64,000 bases of DNA from Shinisaurus crocodilurus (GCA_021292165.1 CM037878.1:188293118-188357117), one strand, 5' to 3'; positions 10,181 through 21,056 are shown, numbered from the stretch's first letter. The notes: generated by a model from the sequence alone, not told the origin. Translations and numbers: made by a program.

Positions 10181-12203
10181 CTAAAATCTCCATTACCAAT
10201 GCAAACAAAATAGGCGAAAGGGGACATCCTTGTCTAGTTCCTCGACCTAGGTAAATTTGCTCTGTTAAACCATCATTTACTACAACTGATGAAACATTTT
10301 TTGAATACAATTGATTAACTACTCCTCTAAATCTTTCTCCAAACCCCATAATTTTAATTAAACTTTTTAATGCTGGCCATTCCACGCAATCAAAGGCTTT
10401 AAAAATATCTAACGCTATTACCCCTGCTCTCAATTTATTTTTCTTTATTAAATATATTATATTTAAAACTCTTCTTGTTAAATCTGCCATTTGTCTTCCT
10501 TGCATAAAACGACATTAGTCTATCCTGACATATTTAGTAATAAACTTGTTCATCCTTCTCGCTAATATTGCTGTCATCAATTTTGCATCTTGATTTATTA
10601 AGGAAATGGGTCTATAGGAACCTGGTTCCGTTAAGTCCTTCTCTGGCTTCGGGATTAAAACAATCTTAGATTGCTTCCATGAAGAGGGGATCTCTCCCCC
10701 CTCCAAAAAAATATCATTAAATAACCTCTTTAGTCTTGGAACCAACATTTTCTTAAAGACCTTGTAGTATTCAGCCCCTAAACCATCCAATCCAGGGGTC
10801 TTACCCTCTTTCAGTTTATTTATTGCATATTCTATTTCCAATTCTGAAAAAGGTTGTTCCATAATTTCTCTATCTTCATCCACTAGTCTAATTTTAAAAT
10901 GCTTTCCTATATATTCATTAATCCTCTCTTCTGTACAATCTCCAGCCTTGTACAATTCTGAATAAAATTCATGAAATATTTTTAATTTGTCCTGCATTAA
11001 ATTATGTCCTTTCCCTTTTTTATCTTTAATTGCCCCAACTATACTTTTTTCTTTCTTTTTTTGTGTGGATCTTGCTAACATTTTCGAATTCTTATTGCTA
11101 TTTTAAAAAAACTCTCTTTTCAAATAAATCAAGTTTCTCTGAACTTTTTCCAAATCTTTCTTTTCCAACTCTTTCCTTTTAGCTTGTAATTCAGCTAAGA
11201 CCTTGTTTTCCCTTTCCTTCAAAAACTTCATTTCCAAATCCCTAATCTCCCCTTCTAACTTTTTAGTAAACTGTTCTTGTTTTTTCCTTAGTATCACACC
11301 CTCCCTGATACTTATCCCTCTCATCACTGCCTTCATTGTGTCCCACACAACAGCTTCAGAGCAGACTCCCGAATCATTAAACAACCAAATCTCTCGCATT
11401 TCCTTTTCTATCTTTGCTATAATATATTTATGCTGTAAAATCTTACAATTCAATCTCCAACTCCTTGCTTCTCTATAATCCTTCTTTATTTTAATATCCA
11501 TATTAACTATAGCATGATCCGAAACTTTTATAACACCTATTTCTGAACTCATCACTCTTGACATCAGGGATTTGGAAACAAAAATATAATCTATCCTAGA
11601 AAAGTTCTTCGTGGCTGGTGAATAATACGTATACCCTCTTTCCAATCCCTTTACCCCTCTCCAAACATCAACCAGTCCTTCCTTATTAATTATTTTATTT
11701 AATACCGTTATATTATTTCTCTTCTCTTGTCCTGTCGGATTTGATTTATCAATATTTTTGTCCATCACCATATTAAAATCCCCAGCCATAATTACCAAAC
11801 CCTTTTGTGGCTCCCCCATTTCCTTAATCACTTTTTGATAAAATTCTTCTTGATTTTCATTTGGTGCATACATATTAACCAATATATATTCTTCACCTCC
11901 CAATAATCCAAATATTATAATAAATCTTCCCTTAACATCCTTCTTTACCTTAATCACCTTAAAACCACATTTCTTTGAAATAATAATTGCCACCCCTCTT
12001 GACTTGGATGAACCATAAGCTCTCTCATATGTCATAGACCATCGCAGTTTTAATTCATTTACCCCTTCCTTTGATTGGTGAGTTTCTTGTAAGCATATAA
12101 TATCCGCCTTATCCTTGTTGAGGAGTGCTTCAATCCGTCTTCGTTTCAACATGGAACCCAGGCCTTTAACATTTAAAGTAGCAATTCTCAAATTTGAAGC
12201 CAT
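10171..12203 (-). pseudogene. L1 ORF2, 5' half: AP-type endonuclease and N-terminal RT
   Basis: ORF2 encodes the endonuclease/reverse transcriptase that nicks target DNA and copies L1 RNA. The start ATG at 12203 opens MASNLRIATLNVKGLG, as in other L1s. Endonuclease motifs follow: LQETH, NMYAPN, GDFNMVMD, RIDYIFVSK and SDHAIV. The RT part then shows TPGLDGLGAEYY, SYRPISLINQDAK, ALDIFKAFDCVEW (motif A) and GTRQGCPLSP (motif B). Two in-frame nonsense codons break it: TAA at 11103-11105 (a Phe-Phe-stop-Asn-Ser context) and TAA at 10515-10517 (Asp-stop-Cys). The frame does not shift at either point. The L2 insertion interrupts it after ILANV. Confidence 0.92.
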
Positions 12204-12852
12204 CTCGAGTCTTTGTCCATCTTAAATTGCTGGTCCCTATTAGTGAAATAAAACACTACAGCACACACCCTACCCCTACCCCACACCCTATTACCCCATT
12301 CCCTACATATATAAGCATTCCCCCCTTTACCATCCTTGAAGAAAATCTTCATGACCCCGGCCTGCCACGCCAACAAAAAAGGGGGGGGGAGACAAACCCA
12401 CCCACCAAGCAACTGACCTGTAGATCCCTCCCAATTAATCTTTTATCCTTATTCATCCAGGTTAATACTCTTAAAAATAAATAAATAAATAAATAAATAA
12501 AACAGTATCATTATTAATCATTATATATACTTATTAAAATGAAAACAAAAAGCAACATATAAAGGAAAAAACTGAGAAAGAAAAAAGAGAAAAAAAATAA
12601 AGACTAATATTTAAAAAAATATTAAAAGCACACAAAAAACTTTTTTTTCCTTTTTCCTTTTCTTCTTTTTCTTTTATTCTTTTAAAGGACAAAAAACAAA
12701 ACAAAAAAACAAACAAACAAGCAAACGAAAAAATACATCGCAACTCCATTAAGAGAAACTCCTCTTTCAGTTCCTTCCAGTTATTTGCACAATCACCTTC
12801 TCTTCTGTTCTTCTCCTCACCACCACATAAACTTTTTCCTTCCATATTTCTC
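12204..12852 (-). other. L1 inter-ORF region
   Basis: About 650 bp between the end of ORF1 and the ORF2 ATG. It holds an AAAT run (12476-12499), a GA/CT-rich stretch (12560-12720) and no convincing coding sequence. This is longer than the short spacer of mammalian L1. Confidence 0.7.
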
Positions 12853-13709
12853 TTACTTAGCTGCTCCTTCCAACAGCTGCACCTCCGCATCGCTCGAGGT
12901 TCCTGCCGTCAAACCCAGTTCTTCCAAAAGATCCATTCCTTGTATACAGGATGTTATCTTGTATCTCTTGTTGATCATAAAAAACCACATCACAGGATAG
13001 CCCCAGTTGTATCTGATTCCATTTTTGGACAAGACCTCAGTACATGGCTTCACACTGCGTCTCCAGTCAATTGTTTGCTGACACAAATCATTAAAAATTT
13101 GGACTGGAGTACTTTGATATTGCAGTTGTTCTGGACGTTTCTTCAAAATTTTGGTAAACAATTCTTTTTTATAAAAACTGGCAAAACACACCACAATGTC
13201 ACTGGGGGTAAGCCCCCCCTTCTTCTTGAAACTCTATGGACCCTTTCCAAGTCTTGTTCAATCCAATCCAATTCTGGGGCAATCTCGCAAAACCATTTCA
13301 AAATTATTCCTCTCAAATTTTTCCCATCCTCCCCACTAACATGTGGGAAAAGGCGTATACGAATATTAGACCGCCTCGCTCTGTCTTGGATATTAATCAT
13401 TTGTAACTCCAGTGCATCAAATCTTAAATCTTGTTGCTGACTTTTACTTTGAAATTCCTGCTGTACATCCTCCACTTTGTCATCCAAGATCTTGACTTCC
13501 TGTTTCAATTGCTTAAAATCCTCTTCAACTTTCTGGAATCCTGCCTTCAAACCCTGCGGAACCTGTAGAATTTCTCCTTTAAGTTGAGATATTTCCCCAC
13601 TAATTTTGTCTGCAAAGCGAGAGAGAATTGCCTCCATTTCTGTGGTCTGTACTTCTGAGGGATTTTTTTCCGGAAATGACGGAGTTGCTTTCTCTTTGGC
13701 ATCCGCCAT
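12853..13709 (-). pseudogene. L1 ORF1 (RNA-binding chaperone), frameshifted
   Basis: L1 ORF1 protein forms coiled-coil trimers that coat L1 RNA. The likely start is the ATG at 13709 (MADAKEKATPSF), although the frame is open to an ATG at 13835. Residues follow in order: a Lys/Glu-rich heptad region (QLKGEILQVPQGLKAGFQKV onwards) forming the coiled coil, then the RRM-like core with ARRSNIRIRLFPH, then LERVHRVSRRRGG. The frame slips by one at a run of six C on the plus strand (13213-13218). Past this point the C-terminal domain continues in another frame (VCFASFYKKELFTKILKKRP, then IRYNWGYP) and ends at 12853. A single-base homopolymer error would look the same. Confidence 0.88.
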
Positions 13710-13835
13710 CTTAACACCCGATCTGGCGTCTTTTCTCTCAGCCACAATTAATTTATCTCTACTACTGCAGAGACGAGACCCTGTTTTTTTTTTATTCCGT
13801 TCCTTTTCTAGTCCCGCTTCCCTCCTCCAGTTCAC

Positions 13836-14291
13836 CTCTCTCGACTCTTTGAAGCCTGGAGAGGCTGTGGTCAGAAGGATGAGCTCTTTCAGGACGCTTC
13901 CAAAGAGGAACGCTTGGTTGTTGTTTTTTGCCTTTTTCCCGTCCCCTCCGCATTAAAAAACCTTAATCAGAAGCAATACGCTCTCTCTCCTTATTAAAAT
14001 TGTCTTTTTGCAAGCCTCCAGCTTTCTGCTTGTTCTAGTCTGGGAAGCAACAAGTTTAGTGCTGCGAGGCTTATCACCTCCCACGCTCTGCGAATCGTTT
14101 TCAGCGCCGTAAATCCATCTACAACTCTACAACTCTCTCCGGAGGTCAGCAGTATACATTCCAAATGATAAGTAAAAAAAACTCTTACCAAAGTTAAATC
14201 ATTTGCTGGATGAAATCATTACTTATAGTTCAAACATCTTGGGAAGATTCTAACAAACGTCTAGTCCGCCATGGTGGCTGGCTCCGCCCCC
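13836..14291 (-). promoter_or_regulatory. L1 5' UTR with presumed internal promoter
   Basis: This is the sequence between the element's 5' end and the open ORF1 frame. The extreme 5' end (minus strand, about 14265-14291) is GC-rich and contains GCCACCATGGCGG, a YY1-like core similar in kind to the one at the 5' end of mammalian L1s. Promoter activity is inferred from the family. Confidence 0.6.
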
Positions 14292-14307
14292 CTATTTTTG
14301 CCTTTCT
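14292..14307. repeat. L1 target-site duplication, right copy
   Basis: CTATTTTTGCCTTTCT, identical to 6776-6791. Confidence 0.95.
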
Positions 14308-15127
14308 GTCCTCCTTTACCCACTCAATTCATGGCCTCTCTCCTCCGTGCCCATTGGCCAGCCCCCTACATTCCTCTTTCCTCTCTTCCCAAGATTGGAG
14401 TCCTTGGGAGAGGGAGCTGCCGCAGAGCTTTCTGCAGCAGCTGGGAGGGGCTTGGGGGGTGGATTGGGCAAGATCCACAGCCAGGTCTTCTCCTTCAAGG
14501 TCGGAGCTCTGTCCCCAGCCTTGGAGGAGGAGGTCTGCTGCATCCTATGGCTGCCTCAGGCACTGTTCAGGGGCTATAAGATATTGCTCTCTAAGTTGGT
14601 ATCTAATGCTTCATTATAAGAACAATCTGACAATTTCAGCTGAAACTCTAAAGACATTCATTTTAAAGATAATATCACATAAAAAGATTGTGTATGTGGG
14701 TTTGTTTGTTTTTAAAAAAGAAAGAAAGAGGACAAATGTACTACTAATGAATGATATATAATTCCTGAGGAATACTTACATACTTTATCTTAAAATGATG
14801 CTGAGTATATAAACAATGTAATTTGTTTAACATCTGCTTCTGGTAAATGTAAGCAGATGTTCCTAATTATTATCTTTCAATGCCTGCGTTTGTACAATAT
14901 GAACACACACATGATAAATTAGGCTTGCATGAAATGAAGGTAAAATGATAAAACACAGAAACAAACAGTATGTGGCTGATTAAAATAGCTACACTTTAGT
15001 TTGGAAGCTAGAAAACAAACCATAACGAATGCTACTATTTTAAATGTATGAATGAGGCAGGGTTGTTGTTGTTTTCCTACAGAGAATTTTTTCAGACTAT
15101 CTCAAATATAATAATCTGAAATATTTA
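14308..15127. other. Right flank of L1; no recognised gene
   Basis: A moderately GC-rich 270 bp (14308-14580) continues the pre-insertion sequence seen left of 6776, followed by AT-rich sequence. The overlapping short frames in several phases at 14210-14760 reflect composition rather than coding. Confidence 0.5.
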
Positions 15128-15164
15128 CAGAGCAATCCTATGGTCCCTAGAAGGATATCCTAGG

Positions 15165-15237
15165 GCAACTAATATTATCAAGGGGCTGGAGCAACTCCCC
15201 TTTGATGAAAGGGTACAGTATCTGGGATCTCAGAAAT
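15165..15237 (+). mobile_element. CR1 LINE fragment
   Basis: ATCAAGGGGCTGGAGCAACT followed by CCCCTTTGATGAAAGGGTAC matches the part of a CR1 3' region lying just upstream of the segment preserved at 34874-35262. The fragment is short and diverged. Confidence 0.6.
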
Positions 15238-15480
15238 TTGATGTATCAGTACACAGTACACACTAGTGTGTGGCAGCACAAAACTCAGGATTTGTGGCAC
15301 AAAACTAGCACAAAACTCTGGGACAGGTTTGGAGTTGATATGACAATGTTGGTTGTTGGATGTGTTAACGATGAACCCATATTTGATGTATCAGTACACA
15401 CAAAACTCACAATTTGTGACAAAAACAGCACAAAACTGGCACTAAACTTTGGCCTAGGGTTGAAGGTGATATGAGTTTGT
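15238..15480. repeat. Imperfect direct repeat, about 145-bp unit, two copies
   Basis: TTTGATGTATCAGTACACA opens both copies (15238 and 15383). Each continues with CACAAAACTCA, a TTTGTG block, GCACAAAACT and a GATATGA end. The copies are too diverged to be a recent duplication. Origin unknown. Confidence 0.7.
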
Positions 15481-15665
15481 GGGGTTCGTAATTAACGGAG
15501 TCCATGCTGGTTTATTAGTTGCTAGTTTAGATTTAACGAAACACTTTTTCCTTGGTTATAAGTGAAAAAAGAGGTGCCTTTTTGCTTCAAGTAAATGTGC
15601 TTATGATTTAAGATTTAATATTTAATATTTCTTGTGAGTGATGTGAGCCACCCAAGTCTTTATAC

Positions 15666-15988
15666 CAGGGGTGCTGAACCTCTTTTAGCCCGAGGGTCAA
15701 ATTCCATTTTGGAGAAACTTTTGGAGGCCACATTCACTGGAATTGGTGGGGCAAAAGAGGCAGGACTAAAAATATTAGCATATTTTAGTGTAAAGCTCTT
15801 ACTGCCAGTAACTAAGTCTTAGGAGATGAATTTCAAACTTTTAGTAGGGTAGCGGGGGCAGAACTGCACAAAAGCCGGGAAACTACCACACAATTGGTGG
15901 TTGGGGGAAAGGGGATGGGCCAGGAAAAGGGGGTGTGGCCACCTGGGGAACCAGATTTGGGACCCAGGCCTGAGGCTCTGCACCCCTG
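15666..15988. mobile_element. hAT-type MITE, decayed TSD
   Basis: The left end CAGGGGTGCTGAACCTC and the right end GAGGCTCTGCACCCCTG are inverted repeats. The flanking 8-mers CTTTATAC and CGTTACAC match at six positions, as expected for an aged 8-bp hAT duplication. The 323-bp interior carries no transposase. Confidence 0.75.
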
Positions 15989-16499
15989 CGTTACACATTT
16001 ACAGTATTTGAAGGTCTTTGTTTTCATATAGTTAGACATTCATAATCTAATATTCTACATTGCCTAACAAACACCTTTTAAGATTTTCCTTTGAAAGACT
16101 AATTTGGAGACATTTCATTTAAGGTACTGGAGTGGGAAGAAACATTTTGTACATTGAGTTCCATTTGTTATACTGTTCATATTTAAAAATCTAGTCCAAA
16201 CATTGTATATTTTATAACTGAGGCTCCAATTGTCAAACCACTTCCTTTGGACTCATATCACTGAATCATTGAAACTGACAGCAGTACTCCAGAATCACTC
16301 TGGCCTCAGTTGCTACAGCTTCAACATAATCAATGTTGTATAATCTGGCTTTACAGTGCAAGCTGCTTACACTAGATTCATCCATGCAACTGGCATGAAT
16401 CTGATTTAAGCAGCTGTTATGTTCTAACCAATAATGAGTTGAGTGCAATCATACTCCTTATAATCAAATACTATTCATCTCATTACTGATTTATGCTGC
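15989..16499. other. Unassigned sequence
   Basis: AT-rich, with no recognised repeat or coding signal. Confidence 0.5.
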
Positions 16500-16539
16500 A
16501 ATCCTAAAAGGGTCAGGGAAGAGAGAAGTGGTGAATGGT

Positions 16540-16990
16540 AAAGATGCAAAAAGATGTAGGTATGAGGCACTACATGCCATGGAAGCCACTTGGGCTTCCA
16601 GTTAGCTCAATCAGCACCCTGGGCTGTGAATCTGATCCAGAATGCAAATCTGTCCATAACAGGTCAAACACCACTTCAACAATCACCTGCATTCAGAACC
16701 TCTGGCTTGTGAGGACTTAGATTCAGTTTATTGGCCCTCATTTAGGCCATTCCTGATCCCAGACACCAAGTCAGTCTTTCTACAGCATTACCTAAATCTG
16801 TTGAAAAAGAGAAATAAAGCTGGGTATCATCAGCGTACTGATGACTCACACAGTGGTTTCTTATGAAGTAGCATGGGAGCCAAGATATATCCTTGCAGGA
16901 CCCCATAACATAAAAGTTATGGGGCCAATCAATAGTCTTGCACTCTCACCTTCTTAGCAAATAAGTCACACTGGGCCACCAGAAATGTGT
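16540..16990 (-). pseudogene. Old L2-type LINE RT relic
   Basis: Read on the minus strand, 16815-16850 gives the codons for HQYADDTQ with minor decay (plus strand GCTGGGTATCATCAGCGTAC). Upstream is a GVLQG-like motif B and downstream a MRANKLNLSP-like motif D (about 16720-16760). Frameshifts and stops are frequent. The subfamily resembles the relic at 38880-39240, not the young L2 copies. Sequence beyond the MITE at 17089-17689 may belong to the same insertion. Confidence 0.7.
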
Positions 16991-17088
16991 TTACTCCCAT
17001 TTGTGTGCCAAGTTGGAAGGGGCCTTGAGGTACCCAGAAAAGCTTCACTGGACACCACTGTATGGATGTGGCAGAAACACATTATCTA

Positions 17089-17426
17089 CTGTATTTTTCG
17101 CTCCATAAGACGCACTCCCCCCCCAAAAAAAACTAGGTGGAAATGTCTGTGCGTCCTATGGAGCGAATATAGTAAAAAAAATAAAAATAAATAAAATTTA
17201 AACTTACCTCTGGGTGCCTCCAACTGGTCGGGGAAGAGCGGAGGGCTCCTGTGTGGGGCGGGGCAAGCCCCCGCCTCTCAGCTGATTCCCATAGGAACAG
17301 CTGATTTTTAAAAAAATTATTATTATTATTATTTTACTTTCCTCTGCTGGTCCGGAAGAGTGGAGGACTCCTGGGCAGGGTGGGGGGAGCCACCGCCTCT
17401 CAGCTGATTCCCCGCGGAACAGCTGA

Positions 17427-17520
<94 letters not shown>

Positions 17521-17689
17521 TTAACTTTCCTCTGCTGGTCCGGAAGAGCAGAGGACTCCTGGGCAGGGCGGGGAATCCCCGCCTCTCTGCTGATTCCCCG
17601 CGGAACAGCTGATTAAAAAAAAATGGGAGGGGTACCATACGGTAAGTGCGTCTTATGGCCCGGTGCGTCTTATGGAGCGAAAAATACGG
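17089..17689. mobile_element. TA-flanked MITE (mariner/Tc1-like ends) with repeated cargo
   Basis: The left end CTGTATTTTTCGCTCCATAA and right end TTATGGAGCGAAAAATACGG are inverted repeats, extended by GACGCAC / GTGCGTC. TA dinucleotides flank it (17087-17088, 17690-17691), which fits Tc1/mariner integration. The interior has three related units of roughly 100 bp, each with a CTGCTGGTCCGGAAGAG-like start, a GC-rich centre and a CAGCTGATTCCC...GGAACAGCTGATT end. They are separated by ATT microsatellites. No transposase is present. Confidence 0.8.
17430..17521. repeat. (ATT)n microsatellite
   Basis: About 30 ATT units inside the MITE at 17089-17689. They produce a spurious poly-isoleucine frame. 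Confidence 0.97.
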
Positions 17690-17691
17690 TA

Positions 17692-18150
17692 TTCACTGCT
17701 ATAACTGCAAGAGACGTAGGCTTGAAGACAAGCTGTGTTTGGTTGGATTCACACCAAGATTTCCACCACTTGCATCCAAACCATCTCCATAGCTGTTTCA
17801 TTGCCTCATCTTCCTGATAAAACAAGGAGTTGAATGGGTTCTACTCAGTGGGAGAGGATGCTTGGGAGTGATAGTATCAACTGCCTAATTTATCTCCATA
17901 ACTCACAGAGTGACAAGAGTTTTGACAGAAGGGCCAGCTATGGCAACAAGAGACTCCCAAGGTCTCTCAAAATCCTCCATCCATCAGACTCCAATGCAAA
18001 CCATTCTAATAGCTCCGCCATCCCTGAGGAGGGAACAAATTGCTGCAAACCTGAACTTCACCAAGAAGTGATCATAACAAGGAAGTCACCAAGAAATCAT
18101 CCACCTTCATATCATCATCTTTGCTGCCCAGCCTAGATCACCAAATCAAG
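17692..18150 (-). other. Probable upstream part of the old L2-type relic
   Basis: The sequence resembles decayed LINE coding DNA on the minus strand (TTGCATTGGAGTCTGATGGA near 17970-17995 on that strand). I cannot assign a domain. The MITE at 17089-17689 may have split this from 16540-16990. Confidence 0.35.
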
Positions 18151-18157
18151 AGTATAG

Positions 18158-18395
18158 AAGCCAAAAACAGACATTATTTTAAATCTGTCTCAAGCAGCTA
18201 TTGGGGGGGGGGGTGTACTCTACAGCAAGCATTGGGGGGGGCTTATCTGGATCAAGATCCTAGTGTGGGGAATAGAGGGACTTTTAAGATCCTGATTGGA
18301 CCCCTGTGCCTACTCCAGAGTACAAATAAAGGAGAAGGAGGAGGAGGAGGAGGAGGAGGAGGTAGCTGCTAGGTACAAATTTAAAGTTACACCTG
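18158..18395. mobile_element. Unclassified MITE-like repeat, copy A
   Basis: This shares a pattern with 55410-55625: AAAACAGACATTA, then TTTAAAT and TGTCT at the left; GATCCTGATTGG near the middle; CTGCTAG and ATTTAAAGT at the right. The outer parts contain partly inverted ACTTTAAAT-type words. G-runs (18201-18210, 18233-18240) and a GGA run (18330-18363) have expanded in this copy. Confidence 0.55.
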
Positions 18396-18454
18396 CTTTG
18401 GCCCTGACCTGTCAGATGTGTTAGGCCAATGAGATTCTGTGACAGCCCCATGGT

Positions 18455-18600
18455 TTATTATTTATTTGTTTGCTTTAGAAAGATATATCCCACCATACTA
18501 ATGCATCATTCAGCATGGTGTACAGCAATTAAAAATCACAACTTCACACACCACACACACACACACACCAATCAGTAACAATAAAACAATCAACAAAAGA
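18455..18600 (-). mobile_element. LINE 3' tail relic
   Basis: TTTATTATTTATTTGTTTGC followed by ATATCCCACC and a GGTGTACAGCAATTAAAAAT stretch is the reverse complement of a typical reptile L2/CR1-like 3' end. It is followed by a CA-rich run. Confidence 0.5.
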
Positions 18601-19301
18601 GACAGGGGACAGCCAAGTCATATACACATTGCCTGCCTGACATGGGAGGAGTCCTGAGCTGAACTAGTCAATGCAACCAAGATATAAAGCCAAGAACTCT
18701 ATTTGCTCATACTGATTAATAACAGCATCCCTGCATTTACTCAATATGAGACACTGACAAAAGCCCTACTCAGGCATTCCAAAACAACAGCAAAAACGCG
18801 AGGAGGGGTGTCCCACTCAGTGTGACGCTGCTTTCATTTGGGTGACATTGTGTAGAGGAAAGCCCCCTGTATCCATGGGAGTCTCCATGAGATCTGGAAA
18901 GCTTGAAAATCTGTGTTCCAAATTGCATGAAGAGCCCCCACAAAGGCTCTTCTCTTCACAAAGTCACCCTCTATGTGTAGAGGATGATGAAAGCAATGAC
19001 AGGGAGGACTAGCACACTCCCCATCTTCGTGTGTTTGCTATCATCACTTTTGGAATGCCTAAATAGGGTTTAATTGTAACCAGCTTCAATATAAGGGTCA
19101 GCTTAAAAACAACAATTATAAACTCATTTGTATAGCATTTATATAGCACTATTTGAACACAGATCAGAAACAAGGAATTAAGGCTTTCAACATGATAAAA
19201 ACAACTTGGTTGCAATCCAGCACAGAGTTAAGCATGTTCTAGTGCATTCACCTGGATCTCAAGAACTCCATGTGACTGACTCTGCATGCCCAAGGAAGCA
19301 T
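18601..19301. other. Unassigned sequence
   Basis: No recognised gene or repeat. Confidence 0.5.
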
Positions 19302-19413
19302 TCACCTTCTGCATTCTTTGAGCAGCAGCCCCTCCAAACACATGCGGCAAACCTCTTCTGAAATGGAGTGGAGTTCCATAAGCAGTTTCTGATAAAGAGG
19401 CATTGCGGGAAAG

Positions 19414-19992
19414 TCAAGAATTCCACTGGGTATGGCTTTGGGCATATGTAACTCTTTGAACCTTAGCCTTTGAAAGAAATGGCTGTAATCCATGTTGGAT
19501 TGTGGGTATATATTTTACTCTTAGATTTATTCTAGTTATACCCCCAAACCAGTGCCAGTGGTTCAATATCTCATCACTATATAGTGCAGGGAGGGTAGCA
19601 TTGCTGCAGTAGGATAGTTGTTTCTGGGTATTATTATTCTTTCCAAAAGGGGAGATATATGCTTGAGATGTAGGAGAGCACACATCCACCAAATAACTAA
19701 AGGGATAATAAAAATGAAAAGGTTCATGAGTTGGCAAAGTGATCCTGCATGGTGGTGGTGATGGAGGAGTTAGAGTGGTGTCACTTATTAGGAGTGACAA
19801 CTTGTTATTGTAACAGGTTGAGTGTCTTGGTGGGTGGGGAAAATCACATTTTTGCTTGAATGCTGGAAAAATATAATTGCCCTGCAATAGCTGGCTGGGA
19901 GAGAGATGGTTAGATCCCCCACAATAGCTGAGCAAGAATGACACAATTACTGAACAGTAAAAATGATAACCTGGAATTCCCCTTATAGCCAA
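19414..19992 (-). other. Unassigned 192-codon open frame
   Basis: A minus-strand frame opens with ATG at 19992 and runs 192 codons in AT-rich DNA with no neighbouring repeat that explains it. It contains a hydrophobic N-terminal segment (FYCSVIVSFLLSYC), several Cys residues, a Pro/Thr stretch, and one N-x-[ST] site near CSNATLP. A second frame (19493-19302) overlaps its end and could continue it after a one-base slip. These features would fit a secreted or membrane protein, or a decayed viral envelope-like piece, but I do not recognise the family and chance cannot be excluded. Confidence 0.25.
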
Positions 19993-19999
19993 AGCTTTT

Positions 20000-21056
20000 T
20001 CGGTGTCAGCTCCACTTAAGTGCAGAGTTTACTGATATATGTATTATGTATGCCTGCATAGTCTTATTTCCATTCATTTTTAAAAGTACTTTTAATAGCA
20101 CAGGGAATGATCCAGAGAAGTCTATATATCTATATCCATCTATCTATCTATCTTATATTTATTCCAAAGCATGTGATTAACTCTCCAAATAAAATCAACA
20201 GAACTAAAAAAAGTGATAAATTTTGGTTGGTTTGTGCATAGATTTATTTAATAATAAGACCAAGGCCTACTAAGAAGAAAGTATGCTTATGTTGGACAAT
20301 ATAATTATAATCAAAAGGATTTGCAAACAGTGTGTGATTAGGTTGCTCTTTATTGCACATTGTCATTTCTTCATATTGATATATTTTATGAAATCCACCT
20401 AGGCTCTCCAATTCATTTTCTGTATATCATAAATGAATCAGCCACTCCTTGTTTGCTGAAACCATGTTTAAATAACTGTTATTGTAGTGGATATCAGCAT
20501 CAATAACAATCACTTCCACTGTATATATTTTTATTTTTAGCTCACCCCATCTTTAAGATTCAGAGCAGGTGTTATAAAAAGGAAGTACCATAAAGCTGAC
20601 AGCTAAAGTTACATGACCGACAGACAATATTGTAGCACGGTATGATCTTAACCTTCCTAGTAAGCACCAAATCAAAAGTCCCATTTATGGAAAAATTCTA
20701 ATTAAAATGGAATAAGATATTAAATGAGACTTAACCAGAAGAAGCTAATTAAATGTACAAAAAAATCTTAGTAGTATGCCTGCTAATTAAGTGTGATCTA
20801 ATTAACTAGTTGCCTAATGTGATTTTTTTTTTTTAAGGCTCTGAGCCAGATTCTTCAAGGTCATAAAAAAATATTCAGTATGTCCCAGAATGAGGACCAC
20901 CGATGTAATAGTACCTAATGGCTGTTAAATGCCAGGATTACTAGGAAGTATACTTTAAAGTTTCAAGTAAAGGGGGTGGGAGAGAGGAAGTCATTAAGAA
21001 GATAGAAGCACACAAATTCTGAACTTCTAGGGACACAGCAAGACATCATAAGAGAG
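20000..21056. other. AT-rich non-coding stretch with TAATTA-type words
   Basis: No gene or repeat recognised apart from a short TATC run (20131-20155). 20695-20825 has a dense set of AATTAA, TTAATT and TAATTA words, which could reflect regulatory homeodomain sites or only base composition. Confidence 0.45.

Larger units (their letters stand above)
6792..14291 (-). mobile_element. Full-length L1 (LINE-1) retrotransposon, minus strand, with nested L2
   Basis: This is a complete L1 read right to left: 5' UTR (13836-14291, beginning with a GC-rich end near 14270-14290), ORF1, about 650 bp of inter-ORF sequence, ORF2, a short 3' UTR and a poly-A seen as a T-run at 6792-6807. A perfect 16-bp target-site duplication flanks it, the signature of target-primed reverse transcription. 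Its span is 7.5 kb, or about 6.1 kb after removing the L2 at 8795-10170 and one copy of that element's TSD. Both ORFs carry stops or frameshifts, so it cannot now supply its own proteins. The exact TSD shows that the insertion is not ancient. Confidence 0.95.

Noticed and set aside
12534..12890. A 118-codon frame in the L1 inter-ORF region
   Set aside because: Lys/Glu- and Phe-rich product of purine/pyrimidine-biased DNA; not a conserved L1 protein.
17380..17616. Frame with a poly-isoleucine tract
   Set aside because: Translation of an ATT microsatellite inside a MITE.
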